From contig CAZZCX010000009.1 in NCBI GenBank assembly GCA_964653195.1, forward strand, positions 1-45,295: 45,295 nt of DNA, written 5' to 3'. Source of the DNA: CAYMDS01 sp964653195. GTDB lineage: Bacteria > Patescibacteriota > Microgenomatia > Levybacterales > UBA12049. Below are positions 36,512-45,226 of the stretch, piece after piece; positions within the stretch are counted from its first letter, which is position 1; each line of letters begins with the position of its first letter. The notes beneath the pieces are model-generated. The model was not told the origin of the DNA, ran no database searches, and worked only from the letters and a program-made list of their open reading frames with translations. Made by a program: the position numbers and the translations under genes.

Positions 36512-39043
36512 CTAAGGCTGAATTTTACTCTGTATACATGTGGCTGATGCAACTTTGTCATCAGAATGGCTGAATCTCATAAGTATGACACCTTGTGTAT
36601 CTCGAGATAACTTAGGTATTTGGGTAAGCGCTAATTTGACAATTTGACCTTTCATCGCCGTAATAATGACTTCATTTGCAGTTGGTGGAATTACTTGAGC
36701 AATTACTACCTGTCCAGTTCTATCAGTGACTTTCGCTACTTTTACGCCTTGACCTCCTCTTGCTTGTAGAGGAAATTGTTTTACCTCGGTTTTTTTACCT
36801 AGACCATTTTGCATAATAGTGAGTAGATCCGGGTTATCTCCGTGTGTAATGATATCCATACCAATTACTTCATCACCCGTAAGCTGCTTTATTCCTCTTA
36901 CACCCATTGTATCCCGTCCGGTTGCTCTCACTTCACTCTCCTTAAACTTAATAGCTTTTCCCAGTTTAGTCACAATCAATATATCGTTTGAACCAGTTGA
37001 GAAGTTGCTCCATACCAATTCATCCTTGCTTTCCAGTTTGATTGCAATCATACCTGATCTGCGGATATTTGCGAATTCTTTTAACGCAGTCTTTTTTACT
37101 GTACCATTTCTTGTAGTAAGGAATACGAAACCGTCTTTTGCATCCGGTTTATAGATAACAAAAGATTCAATTTTTTCTCCTGCTTCAATATTTAATAGAT
37201 TTATTACAGCTGCACCTTTGGATTGCCTACTACTCTCATCTATCTCATATGCTTTTAATTGATATACTTTTCCTTTATTGCTAAAAAATAGAATATTATC
37301 ATGTGTCATTGCCGAGCGAATATGTTCAATCATATCTTCTTCTTTCACTTTCATTCCCGTAATCCCCTTCCCTCCTCTATTTTGAGTAGTGAAAGAATTC
37401 ATGCTTTGTCTTTTTATATAACCTGTTTTTGTGAGAGTGATTACAGTTGGTTCGTTTGGAATTAAATCTTCTTCTGAAAATTCACCAACTTTTCCTTTAA
37501 ATACCTTTGTCCGTCTTGGGTCATTGTATTTTTCTTTAATTTTCAAAAGTTCATCTTTTGCGACCCCTAAAATCTTTTCAGGATGTGCGATAAGATCGAC
37601 GAGATACGCGATATTTTCACGGACAAGCATCAATTCATCTTCGATCTTCTGCCTTTCTAAAGCAGCTAGACGCCTAAGCTGCATATCAAGAATAGCTGTC
37701 GCTTGAATCTCTGAAAGTTTAAATTTAGTCATCAAGTTGGTTTTAGCTTCATCCTGTGTTTTTGATTCTCTAATCGTTTTTATTACCGCATCCAGATGAT
37801 CAAGTGCTATTTTTAGACCTTCAAGAATATGCTCTCTTGCTCTTGCTTGTCTTAATTCAAACTCAGAACGTCTTTTTATAACCAAATAACGATGCATTAT
37901 ATATTCCTCAAGAATCATTTTAAGATTCATTGTCTGCGGTGTGCCGTCTACAAGCGCCACGACATTTGCTGAAAAAGTCAATTGTAGATTGGTATGTTTA
38001 TAAAGATTATTTAGTACTTTTTTGGGTACTGCATCTCGTTTAAGTTCGACATATATTCTCATACCTCTTCTATCAGATTCGTCTCTTAAATCTGAAATGC
38101 CTTCTAATTTTTTTTCTTTTGCTAGTTCTGCTATTTTTGCTATCAGAAGTGCTTTATTTACTTGATAAGGAATCTCTGTAATTATAATTGCTGATTTACC
38201 TTGCCCTACATCTTCAATTTCAGTTTTTCCGCGCATGAGAATTTTGCCTCGTCCTGTTAGGTATACATTTTTGATTTCTGCAGCATCATAAATTATTCCT
38301 CCTGTTGGGAAATCTGGCCCTTTTATATATACAAGAAGATCTTCAATTGTGATATTACTTTCAATACGAAGATTTTTATCATTTAATATTGTTGAGGCTT
38401 CAATACTTTTTAATTCAGTGCCTGAAGAAAGCTTTGGTCCAATTTTACTTTTCCCAATCATGAAAATAACTGCATCTATTACTTCGCCTAAATTATGAGG
38501 AGGAATTTTTGTAGCCATACCTACAGCTATACCTTCAGATCCCATGAGCAGTAAATTAGGTAATCTCGATGGGAGAAATACCGGCTCTTGTAGATTGGAA
38601 TCAAAATTTGGAACAAAATCTACTGTCTCTTTGTCGATATCGACAAGCATTTCAGCAGCGATTGAAGCCATTCTGGCCTCTGTATAACGCATTGCAGCTG
38701 GAGGATCACCATCTACGGAGCCGAAATTTCCCTGCCCGTCAATTAATGGATAACGTACTGCGAAATCTTGTGCGAGTCTGACTAATGCGTCATAAATAGC
38801 TACATCTCCATGGGGATGGTATTTACCCATTACCTCTCCGACTACTGTCGCGCTTTTTTTGTATTTCGCACTGTGAGTTAGGTTCAGTTCATGCATCGCA
38901 AAAAGTATTCTGCGATGAACTGGTTTCAAGCCATCACGTGCATCGGGTAGTGCTCGGGCTACGATAACAGACATGGCATAATTTAGATATGCCTTTTTCA
39001 TCTCTACTGTTATATCTGTAGGTTGTAATTTACCAATTTGCAT
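36512..39043 (-). CDS. gyrA: DNA gyrase subunit A
   Basis: Type IIA topoisomerase subunit, 843 aa. The active-site Tyr is in AAMRYTEARM (about residue 120); the quinolone region reads HPHGDVAIYDALVR, where the E. coli Ser83 equivalent is Val81 while the Asp87 equivalent is retained. The gyrase signature NRGGKG (GyrA box) near residue 560 and the six-bladed C-terminal beta-pinwheel show gyrase, not topo IV. I start at ATG 39043 (MQIGKLQPTDI); the longer frame has no support. Gene order on this strand is gyrB, ppa, gyrA, folD. Confidence 0.97.
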   Translation of the reverse strand: MQIGKLQPTDITVEMKKAYLNYAMSVIVARALPDARDGLKPVHRRILFAMHELNLTHSAKYKKSATVVGEVMGKYHPHGDVAIYDALVRLAQDFAVRYPLIDGQGNFGSVDGDPPAAMRYTEARMASIAAEMLVDIDKETVDFVPNFDSNLQEPVFLPSRLPNLLLMGSEGIAVGMATKIPPHNLGEVIDAVIFMIGKSKIGPKLSSGTELKSIEASTILNDKNLRIESNITIEDLLVYIKGPDFPTGGIIYDAAEIKNVYLTGRGKILMRGKTEIEDVGQGKSAIIITEIPYQVNKALLIAKIAELAKEKKLEGISDLRDESDRRGMRIYVELKRDAVPKKVLNNLYKHTNLQLTFSANVVALVDGTPQTMNLKMILEEYIMHRYLVIKRRSEFELRQARAREHILEGLKIALDHLDAVIKTIRESKTQDEAKTNLMTKFKLSEIQATAILDMQLRRLAALERQKIEDELMLVRENIAYLVDLIAHPEKILGVAKDELLKIKEKYNDPRRTKVFKGKVGEFSEEDLIPNEPTVITLTKTGYIKRQSMNSFTTQNRGGKGITGMKVKEEDMIEHIRSAMTHDNILFFSNKGKVYQLKAYEIDESSRQSKGAAVINLLNIEAGEKIESFVIYKPDAKDGFVFLTTRNGTVKKTALKEFANIRRSGMIAIKLESKDELVWSNFSTGSNDILIVTKLGKAIKFKESEVRATGRDTMGVRGIKQLTGDEVIGMDIITHGDNPDLLTIMQNGLGKKTEVKQFPLQARGGQGVKVAKVTDRTGQVVIAQVIPPTANEVIITAMKGQIVKLALTQIPKLSRDTQGVILMRFSHSDDKVASATCIQSKIQP

Positions 39044-39118
39044 AAAATTTATTTTCCCAGGAACAAAACAGATTATCACAGATAATTAAATGAACCAGAT
39101 TATTATCCGTGTAAATCA

Positions 39119-39661
39119 TTACTTGGGGAAACCTTCTTTTTTGAAGCGCTCTATACATTCAAGGATTATTTTTTTGGCTTCATCAATATTCCCCCACCCT
39201 AGAACTTTTGTAGTACCTGGTTTTTTGAGATCCTTATAATGTGCAAAATGAAATTCGATTTGTTGTTTCCAGCGATTTCCTAAATCCTCAAGTGACGTAA
39301 TTTTATCTGCGGTATTTCGATCATCGATAGGTACGCAGACTATTTTATAATCCATTTCTCCATCATCTTCGAAATTGAAGATACCTATTATTTTTGATTT
39401 GACCAACACTCCTGTAGGTATCGCTTCATGACATACCAGAAGTACATCAAGTTCGTCGCCATCTGTATCTTTTGTAGCGGGTATAAAACCATAATTTACT
39501 GGTTTTGAAAAAATGGAAGGCTCAACTCTATCTAATATAAAAATACCCAGTTTTCTTTCGTATTCAATTTTCAAAGATGATCCTTGTGGAATATCTATAA
39601 TTGCATTAACCCAATTTTCTTCTAAATTACCTGAAGTTAGTAGTTTATTAAAATCTGGCAT
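39119..39661 (-). CDS. ppa: Inorganic pyrophosphatase
   Basis: Family I soluble pyrophosphatase, 180 aa, hydrolysing PPi to drive biosynthesis. The active site shows IDIPQGSSLKIEYER, NYGFIPATKDTDGDELDVLLV (the D-x-D-x-x-D metal motif) and the later KIVCVPIDDRN. Its start lies 14 bp after TGATATAAT (39684-39676), an extended -10 box, for a leader of about 8 nt. It is inserted between gyrB and gyrA, an uncommon arrangement. Confidence 0.95.
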   Translation of the reverse strand: MPDFNKLLTSGNLEENWVNAIIDIPQGSSLKIEYERKLGIFILDRVEPSIFSKPVNYGFIPATKDTDGDELDVLLVCHEAIPTGVLVKSKIIGIFNFEDDGEMDYKIVCVPIDDRNTADKITSLEDLGNRWKQQIEFHFAHYKDLKKPGTTKVLGWGNIDEAKKIILECIERFKKEGFPK

Positions 39662-39757
39662 ATTTTATCTTTTTAATTATATCACAAGCGATTAACTGAA
39701 TATATTTTATCCAGAAACTACTTTGATTTAGTTAACAATAACTGAACAAATTTGTAC

Positions 39758-41731
39758 TTAAATATCCAGTTCTGCAATTCTTGCATTTGTCTGGATAAAG
39801 GCTTTTCTGGGAGGTACTTCAGAACCCATAAGCATTGTGAAGACTGCATCTGCTTCTTCAGCGTCTTCAATATTTACTTGTTTTAATACCCGGTTTGCAG
39901 GATTCATGGTAGTTTCCCATAATTGATCAGCATTCATTTCTCCCAAACCTTTATATCTCTGAATAGATATGTTTGCATTACCGCTTTTCAGTTCTTTTAT
40001 CGCAATTTCTCTTTCAGGCTCTGTATAGGCATATCTTATTTCTTTACCTCGTTGTATTTTAAATAATGGAGGCATAGCTACATATAGATACCCCATTTTA
40101 ATTACCTCTGGCAAATGTCTAAAGAAAAATGTCAGTATAAGCGTTTCAATATGTTCCCCGTCAACATCAGCATCAGTCATTATAATTACTCTGTGATAGC
40201 GAAGTTTTTCCATGTTTATAGTATCTGCAATTCCTGCCCCTAGAGCTATAATTATATTTTTTACCTCTTCATGTTCCACCATTTTATCAAGTCTTGCGCG
40301 TTCAGTGTTTAAAATTTTTCCTTTTAATGGAAGTATAGCCTGAAATTTACGGTCTCTACCCTGTTTTGCTGATCCGCCTGCTGAGTCTCCTTCGACTAGA
40401 TAAAGTTCAGATATTGTTGGATCCTTTTCCTGACAATCCGCCAATTTTCCAGGAAGTGTTGAGCCTTCTAGTGCGCCTTTTCTAATTACTGCTTCTTTTG
40501 CAGCTTTAGCAGCAAGTCTAGCTTTGGCTGCCAAATATACTTTTTCAAGGATTTTCTTTGCTTCTGATGGGTTTTCTTCAAAAAATACATTAAGACCATC
40601 TTTTACGATGGAATTTACTAGTGGTTGTATTTCAGAATTACCTAGCTTCCCTTTAGTCTGCCCCTCAAATTGGATTCTATCCTGAGGCATTTTGATGAAT
40701 ATGACAGCAGTTAGACCTTCTTTTGTATCGTCACCTACAATTGAATCCTCTTCAGATTTAAATGCCCCGATTTTTTTACCATAGTCGTTTATAGCTCTTG
40801 TGAGTGCCATCCGAAAACCGGTAAGGTGAGTTCCTCCATTTACAGTGTTTATTACATTTACGAAAGACTCTACAGTTTCTGTATAAGTATCATTATATTG
40901 AAGTGCTACTTCTACTTGTACCTCGTTATCCGTTTTATTTATATATATAGGTGTATGTTGTGGTGTCTTATTTTCATTGATTTTTTCAACCAATGAAACG
41001 ATACCTCCTTCGAAATAATAATTAACTTCTTTGATTTCTTCAGTACTTCTATCAATAAAATGGAAAAATAATTTAGGAACAAGATATGCGCGTTCTCGAA
41101 TTTGTTTTTTTACTGTATCAAATTCAAATAGAATTGTTTGGAAAATTGTATTATCGGGAAGAAAAGTAACAGTAGTACCGTTGCTTTTATTTATTTTTGG
41201 ATCAATATCTGACAGTTTGCTTTTTTTTGATACCTCAAGTTCTGAAGTAGGATTTCCTCTTGAATAAGATTGAGTATAGATTTTATTTTCTCTTCTTACT
41301 TCGACCCAAAGCCATTCAGATAACGCATTAACTACAGATGCGCCAACTCCATGAAGTCCACCTGAAATTTTGTATGCACTACCGCCGAATTTGCCTCCGG
41401 CATGCAGCTTGGTCATGACCAGTTCAAGAGCCGATTTTTTGTAAACAGGATGAGGATCGACTGGTATACCGCGTCCGTCATCAGCGACTGTCGCAGATCC
41501 ATCAGAGTTAAGATAAATCCAGACGTTTTTTGCTGATCCTGCAAGTGCTTCATCAACTGAATTATCAATGATTTCCCGTAGTGCTTCATGAAGACCATAA
41601 ACATCAGTAGAACCAATATACATTCCTGGTCTTTTACGTACTGGCTCCAAACCTTCTAATACTTGGATTTGTTCTGCAGAATAGCTTGTACTTTGTTTAG
41701 AATTATTCTGTGTTGAGGATTTATTAGGCAT
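39758..41731 (-). CDS. gyrB: DNA gyrase subunit B
   Basis: ATPase subunit of gyrase, 657 aa. The GHKL ATPase has EIIDNSVDEALAG, VADDGRGIPVD and GGLHGVGASVVNALS; the TOPRIM domain has LYLVEGDSAGGSAKQGRDRKFQAILPLKGKILN and IIMTDADVDGEHI, followed by RYKGLGEMNADQLWETTMNPANR. The start has a leaderless-type promoter TAGACA-17-TATAAT ending 9 bp before the ATG. It is divergent from the winged-helix membrane protein gene. Confidence 0.97.
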   Translation of the reverse strand: MPNKSSTQNNSKQSTSYSAEQIQVLEGLEPVRKRPGMYIGSTDVYGLHEALREIIDNSVDEALAGSAKNVWIYLNSDGSATVADDGRGIPVDPHPVYKKSALELVMTKLHAGGKFGGSAYKISGGLHGVGASVVNALSEWLWVEVRRENKIYTQSYSRGNPTSELEVSKKSKLSDIDPKINKSNGTTVTFLPDNTIFQTILFEFDTVKKQIRERAYLVPKLFFHFIDRSTEEIKEVNYYFEGGIVSLVEKINENKTPQHTPIYINKTDNEVQVEVALQYNDTYTETVESFVNVINTVNGGTHLTGFRMALTRAINDYGKKIGAFKSEEDSIVGDDTKEGLTAVIFIKMPQDRIQFEGQTKGKLGNSEIQPLVNSIVKDGLNVFFEENPSEAKKILEKVYLAAKARLAAKAAKEAVIRKGALEGSTLPGKLADCQEKDPTISELYLVEGDSAGGSAKQGRDRKFQAILPLKGKILNTERARLDKMVEHEEVKNIIIALGAGIADTINMEKLRYHRVIIMTDADVDGEHIETLILTFFFRHLPEVIKMGYLYVAMPPLFKIQRGKEIRYAYTEPEREIAIKELKSGNANISIQRYKGLGEMNADQLWETTMNPANRVLKQVNIEDAEEADAVFTMLMGSEVPPRKAFIQTNARIAELDI

Positions 41732-41740
41732 TACCGAACT

Positions 41741-41769
41741 ATTATAGCCACATTTATTTCAATTGTCTA
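41741..41769 (-). promoter_or_regulatory. Leaderless promoter of gyrB
   Basis: Minus strand TAGACA (41769-41764), 17-bp spacer, TATAAT (41746-41741), 9 bp, ATG at 41731. Confidence 0.7.
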
Positions 41770-41781
41770 GGCCCGTAGAAA

Positions 41782-41811
41782 TTGTATTATTTTTTTATAT
41801 ATTTGTATAAT
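41782..41811 (+). promoter_or_regulatory. Leaderless promoter of the 41820 gene
   Basis: TTGTAT (41782-41787), 18-bp spacer, TATAAT (41806-41811), 8 bp, ATG at 41820. Back to back with the gyrB promoter, with no sharing of the hexamers. Confidence 0.65.
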
Positions 41812-41819
41812 ATGCGCAC

Positions 41820-43058
41820 ATGTTCCGCGCTATAACTTTAAGCAATAAAAATAAATTATTATTAGTGTCATTTTGTTTACTTTTGCAAATGATATTTGGC
41901 TTTATATTTATTCGGTTTGTTGCATATAGAGATATTACAAATTCACTTTTGCAACTGCAGAATCGCATAAAGAATGATTTACAAATTAAAAATGGTCAAT
42001 GGGATACAACTTTATATAACGCTGATCCTCTTACTCCACATCCAAGTGGTTCAAACGGTTATGCAATGCCACTTTATATTATTACCTCGAGTGGATTTAT
42101 AATCGAGAGAAATCAGCCTATCTCTGGACTTCTGGATTCTGCTGATTTCAAACACATGAATGCTTTTTTAAGCCCACAATCTCTGGCAATTGTTACGAAT
42201 GATCGCTGGAGGGTATTGTCAAGAGCAATTAAAAGTGCTGACAAAGAAGTTATTGGACTAATTAGCGTAGCTTATCACAATCCAAATGATAGTATTTTGG
42301 ATGTAATTGATTTGGCGCTTCAAGATAATTTAGAAAAGATTAATTCCTCAATATCTATAAAGGGTGGAAATATCGATGTCTCAAGAGTTGATGTGCGGCA
42401 AATTCGTTATGACATATCATTTGAAATAATAAATTCATATAACAAAGTTCTACTTCATAACGGCCGTACCCCTACCTTTATTGACCCAAGTTATGTAGAA
42501 GATGAATTGAGAAATGAAGATATACGTATAGTTAAAGACATGAAAACAGCAAATGAATTTTTAGTGTCTAAATTAGCGATTAAAGATGATCGGGGTAATA
42601 CTCAAGGTGTAGTCTTAGTGGGTCAATCACTGAAGTCAGTAAATGAAATTCTTAAGGCATATCTAATGTCAACATTTATTTTTTCGTCATTAATAGTAAT
42701 CCCCTTCATTATGTGGATTTCAAGGAAAAAACCTATAAAAACTAAGAGTTATTTAAATGTAGCACATCCTAAATCTCTATCATTTAACGCAAAGGAAGGA
42801 TTCATTTATGCTGACGAAAAAGAGATAAGCATCCCATATGCGACAAACCAATATAATTTATGTAAAGCGTTATTTACGTATCCTAAAAAGCGTTGGGAGC
42901 TTGACGAATTACTGGTAAGGTTTGGCGAACTCCCATCATCTAAAAATTGGCGGATAGTTTACGATGCAGCTGTATTAGTAAATAAAAGGGTTGGTTTTAA
43001 ATTAGTAGTTTATGCTGATAAAACTTATAGGTTGAATTCACGTTTCGTTAAAAAGTAA
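41820..43058 (+). CDS. Membrane sensor-like protein with winged-helix tail
   Basis: A 412-aa protein with membrane segments at about residues 14-34 and 280-300. Between them is a roughly 245-residue extracytoplasmic region with the alternating alpha/beta pattern of a sensor (CHASE/Cache-like) domain. The cytoplasmic end (about residues 320-410: FIYADEKEISIPYATNQYNLCKALFTYPKKRWELDELLVRFGE ... VYDAAVLVNKRVGFKLVVYADKTYRLNS) looks like an OmpR/PhoB-type winged helix. There is no histidine kinase domain. It could be a one-component membrane-bound regulator like CadC/ToxR but with the domain order reversed. This is inferred from patterns only. Confidence 0.7.
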   Translation: MFRAITLSNKNKLLLVSFCLLLQMIFGFIFIRFVAYRDITNSLLQLQNRIKNDLQIKNGQWDTTLYNADPLTPHPSGSNGYAMPLYIITSSGFIIERNQPISGLLDSADFKHMNAFLSPQSLAIVTNDRWRVLSRAIKSADKEVIGLISVAYHNPNDSILDVIDLALQDNLEKINSSISIKGGNIDVSRVDVRQIRYDISFEIINSYNKVLLHNGRTPTFIDPSYVEDELRNEDIRIVKDMKTANEFLVSKLAIKDDRGNTQGVVLVGQSLKSVNEILKAYLMSTFIFSSLIVIPFIMWISRKKPIKTKSYLNVAHPKSLSFNAKEGFIYADEKEISIPYATNQYNLCKALFTYPKKRWELDELLVRFGELPSSKNWRIVYDAAVLVNKRVGFKLVVYADKTYRLNSRFVKK

Positions 43059-43088
43059 ATAATTACTTGAGCGATCTTAGATTCTCAT

Positions 43089-43364
43089 TTGAGTCAATTT
43101 GCGTTATGTCATATTATCTATATAACAATTCCACAATTTTCTAAAAGCTTACAATATTTGAGTATAAATAAAGCAGGTTTGCTACTTTGTATTTTTTTAT
43201 TTTTAATTATTACTTCATTACGAATATCGAGCATAAATAATTTATACCCTTCAGGCTTTGTAAGTTTATATTTAAGCAAGTCTGATTTACTAAATCAGAA
43301 GAAATTAGAAAGTAAATATGATAAATTAGTTCGTATTGGGAGAGCACTTATTGTCCAAAAATAG
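43089..43364 (+). CDS. Small membrane protein, start uncertain
   Basis: A 91-aa protein (TTG start) with one strong membrane segment (AGLLLCIFLFLIITSLRIS) and a soluble, charged tail (LSKSDLLNQKKLESKYDKLVRIGRALIVQK). The size and layout recall FtsL/DivIC-type septum proteins, a weak resemblance. No ATG is available; a second TTG at 43158 would give 68 aa. It lies between the winged-helix protein and the convergent permease gene. Confidence 0.4.
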   Translation: MSQFALCHIIYITIPQFSKSLQYLSINKAGLLLCIFLFLIITSLRISSINNLYPSGFVSLYLSKSDLLNQKKLESKYDKLVRIGRALIVQK

Positions 43365-43365
43365 C

Positions 43366-45108
43366 TTAAAAGATAATTCGAACACCACCTAATTCATTAT
43401 AATCATATGGGTGGTCATGATGAATGGAGCCAATTAGCATTCTATTTTTTCTAACCTTATATTCTTTAGATATTTTATTTATTAATTCCGGACCGAATTC
43501 TTCTGTACGGTAAATAAGTTCCAAATTTAAATGCGGAAATACACCAGCTTTTTGAAGTATGGGAAGAGACTCTTCTATTTCTTTATAGCTTTGAGTATGT
43601 TCCCGTTCCGTATCTTTACAATGCACTAGTAAAATATCACGACCAGTTTCGTTACGATTTATATAATCGAGTATATTATGAAGTCTATGAATATTATGAA
43701 TGAATACCACATATCTTCCTTTTAGCATATCCTCAAAATAATTATTTATAAAGTTATGTAGTGGTGTTATTCTACGAGTAAATCTCAAAAGTGTTTTTAT
43801 AATATTATCCTGATAAACCATAATATAAACTAATGTGATCGAGGGTATAAAATAATATAGAAAAAACTGTAAATTACGAACATCTATGAGAATATTGCCT
43901 ATAATTCCTGATAGTGTAGCTATAGCTGCGATAGCTACATAAATTATAGGAGCATAATATGTCCTTTTTAATTCCGTTCTAGTTTCTTTAAGTATTAAAT
44001 TACCTATTGCAAACAAAAACATTACTCCCAGGAAAGAAATAGTGTATACACCTGCAAGTGATAATAGATCTCCTTTGGTAATAAGCAATATTGATGTACA
44101 TAGTATAAAGAATGTTAATACAATTCTTGGATAGGAACCTTTTTTATTAACTTTTGTTAGGAAATTAGGTAAAGTTCCATCAGAGGCCATACGATAAAGT
44201 AAGCCACCTACACCGACAAAAGCCGTAAGTACAGCTCCTGAAAGTACCAGAAATGCATCAACAGCAACAAGTAATTGTAAAGGAGTACCCCCTATTGAGT
44301 AGGCAGCATCAGCAAGCAAAAAATCTTTTGCGTTTGCTATGGCTTCAAAAGGTAAGCTATTTAAGACAACTAATGCGATAAGTGGATTGAAAAATGCAAC
44401 ACCTATAAGCATATTTCTAAGTGTCAATCGGAATACGCCTGGCTTCTGTTCTTCTACAAAGTTGGCTGAACTTTCAAATCCTGAAACACCTAATAACGAT
44501 GCTGAAAATGCTAAATAAATAGCTGGAAGTAGACCGCCTTTTAATGTAAGCAGTTCCTTTGTATGAGAGAAATTGATGAGAAAGAAATCAGCGCCGTTAT
44601 TTAAGAAAAATATAAAACCGAAAATGAGAAATGATAAAAGGGTTACGATGTGAATTATAAAAATTATTAAAGCTACTTTTGCTGAGTCTTTTAATCCTGA
44701 GATTACAAGAAGAGCGAAAATAAATAGGAGAGCAATAGTACCAGGAATGACTGGTATACTATGAAAAAGTGTATGAAGGTATTCAATGCCTACTTTTCCC
44801 GATATTACTGCAGTTGCAACATAAGATAAAAACGTCATAATTCCAGCTACAGCAGCGATAATTTTTGAAGTACCGTTTAGAAGGCAATTATAAGCTCCCC
44901 CATTTACAGGTAAAGCCTCAACAACTTCGGTATACACTGACTTATACAAAAAGAGTACAAAACCAATAAATAATAGAACAAAAGGAGCATAAATACCTGC
45001 GAATATTATTGCAATACCAGATACGTAAAGCGTGGAGCTTAGAATATCATTTCCGCAAATTGCAGTGGCAGACCATTGGCCCAGTTTTGTATGTTTTTGT
45101 CCAGCCAT
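43366..45108 (-). CDS. APC-superfamily permease with cytosolic domain
   Basis: A 580-aa transporter. The first 12 segments (about residues 12-430) follow the APC pattern: SATAICGNDILSSTLYVSG, ALPVNGGAYNCLLNGTSK and SASLLGVSGFESSANFVEEQKPG. The last 140 residues are a soluble domain (KGRYVVFIHNIHRLHNILDYINR ... DILLVHCKD ... LELIYRTEEFGPELINKI ... MLIGSIHH) with the pattern of universal-stress-protein-like domains seen at the end of some bacterial amino-acid permeases. Substrate unknown, probably an amino acid. I choose ATG 45108 (MAGQKHTK) over the upstream start at 45120. Confidence 0.85.
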   Translation of the reverse strand: MAGQKHTKLGQWSATAICGNDILSSTLYVSGIAIIFAGIYAPFVLLFIGFVLFLYKSVYTEVVEALPVNGGAYNCLLNGTSKIIAAVAGIMTFLSYVATAVISGKVGIEYLHTLFHSIPVIPGTIALLFIFALLVISGLKDSAKVALIIFIIHIVTLLSFLIFGFIFFLNNGADFFLINFSHTKELLTLKGGLLPAIYLAFSASLLGVSGFESSANFVEEQKPGVFRLTLRNMLIGVAFFNPLIALVVLNSLPFEAIANAKDFLLADAAYSIGGTPLQLLVAVDAFLVLSGAVLTAFVGVGGLLYRMASDGTLPNFLTKVNKKGSYPRIVLTFFILCTSILLITKGDLLSLAGVYTISFLGVMFLFAIGNLILKETRTELKRTYYAPIIYVAIAAIATLSGIIGNILIDVRNLQFFLYYFIPSITLVYIMVYQDNIIKTLLRFTRRITPLHNFINNYFEDMLKGRYVVFIHNIHRLHNILDYINRNETGRDILLVHCKDTEREHTQSYKEIEESLPILQKAGVFPHLNLELIYRTEEFGPELINKISKEYKVRKNRMLIGSIHHDHPYDYNELGGVRIIF

Positions 45109-45124
45109 ATTTATAAACAAAAAA

Positions 45125-45148
45125 TACTAAAGCATTTTTGCTTTAGTA
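45125..45148 (-). promoter_or_regulatory. Hairpin with T-run in the permease leader
   Basis: TACTAAAGCA, loop of four, TGCTTTAGTA: perfect 10-bp arms. On the minus strand six T follow, so it can act as a weak AT-rich terminator or attenuator 16 bp upstream of the permease start. The half TGCTTTAGTA is nearly repeated at 45259-45268. Confidence 0.5.
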
Positions 45149-45198
45149 AACAGTTAATTGAATAAACTTGAGTAATATTCAGGTTAAATAAAAAGAAG

Positions 45199-45226
45199 AT
45201 TCTAAAATTGACTCAATATGAGTCAC
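45199..45226 (-). promoter_or_regulatory. Candidate permease promoter with palindrome
   Basis: Minus strand GTGACT (45226-45221), 16-bp spacer, TAGAAT (45204-45199). The inverted repeat TGACTC-AATAT-GAGTCA (45209-45225) overlaps the -35 and spacer. Direct repeats AATAAACTTGAG flank it at about 45160 and 45238. The remaining bases to the window end hold no gene I can see. Confidence 0.4.
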
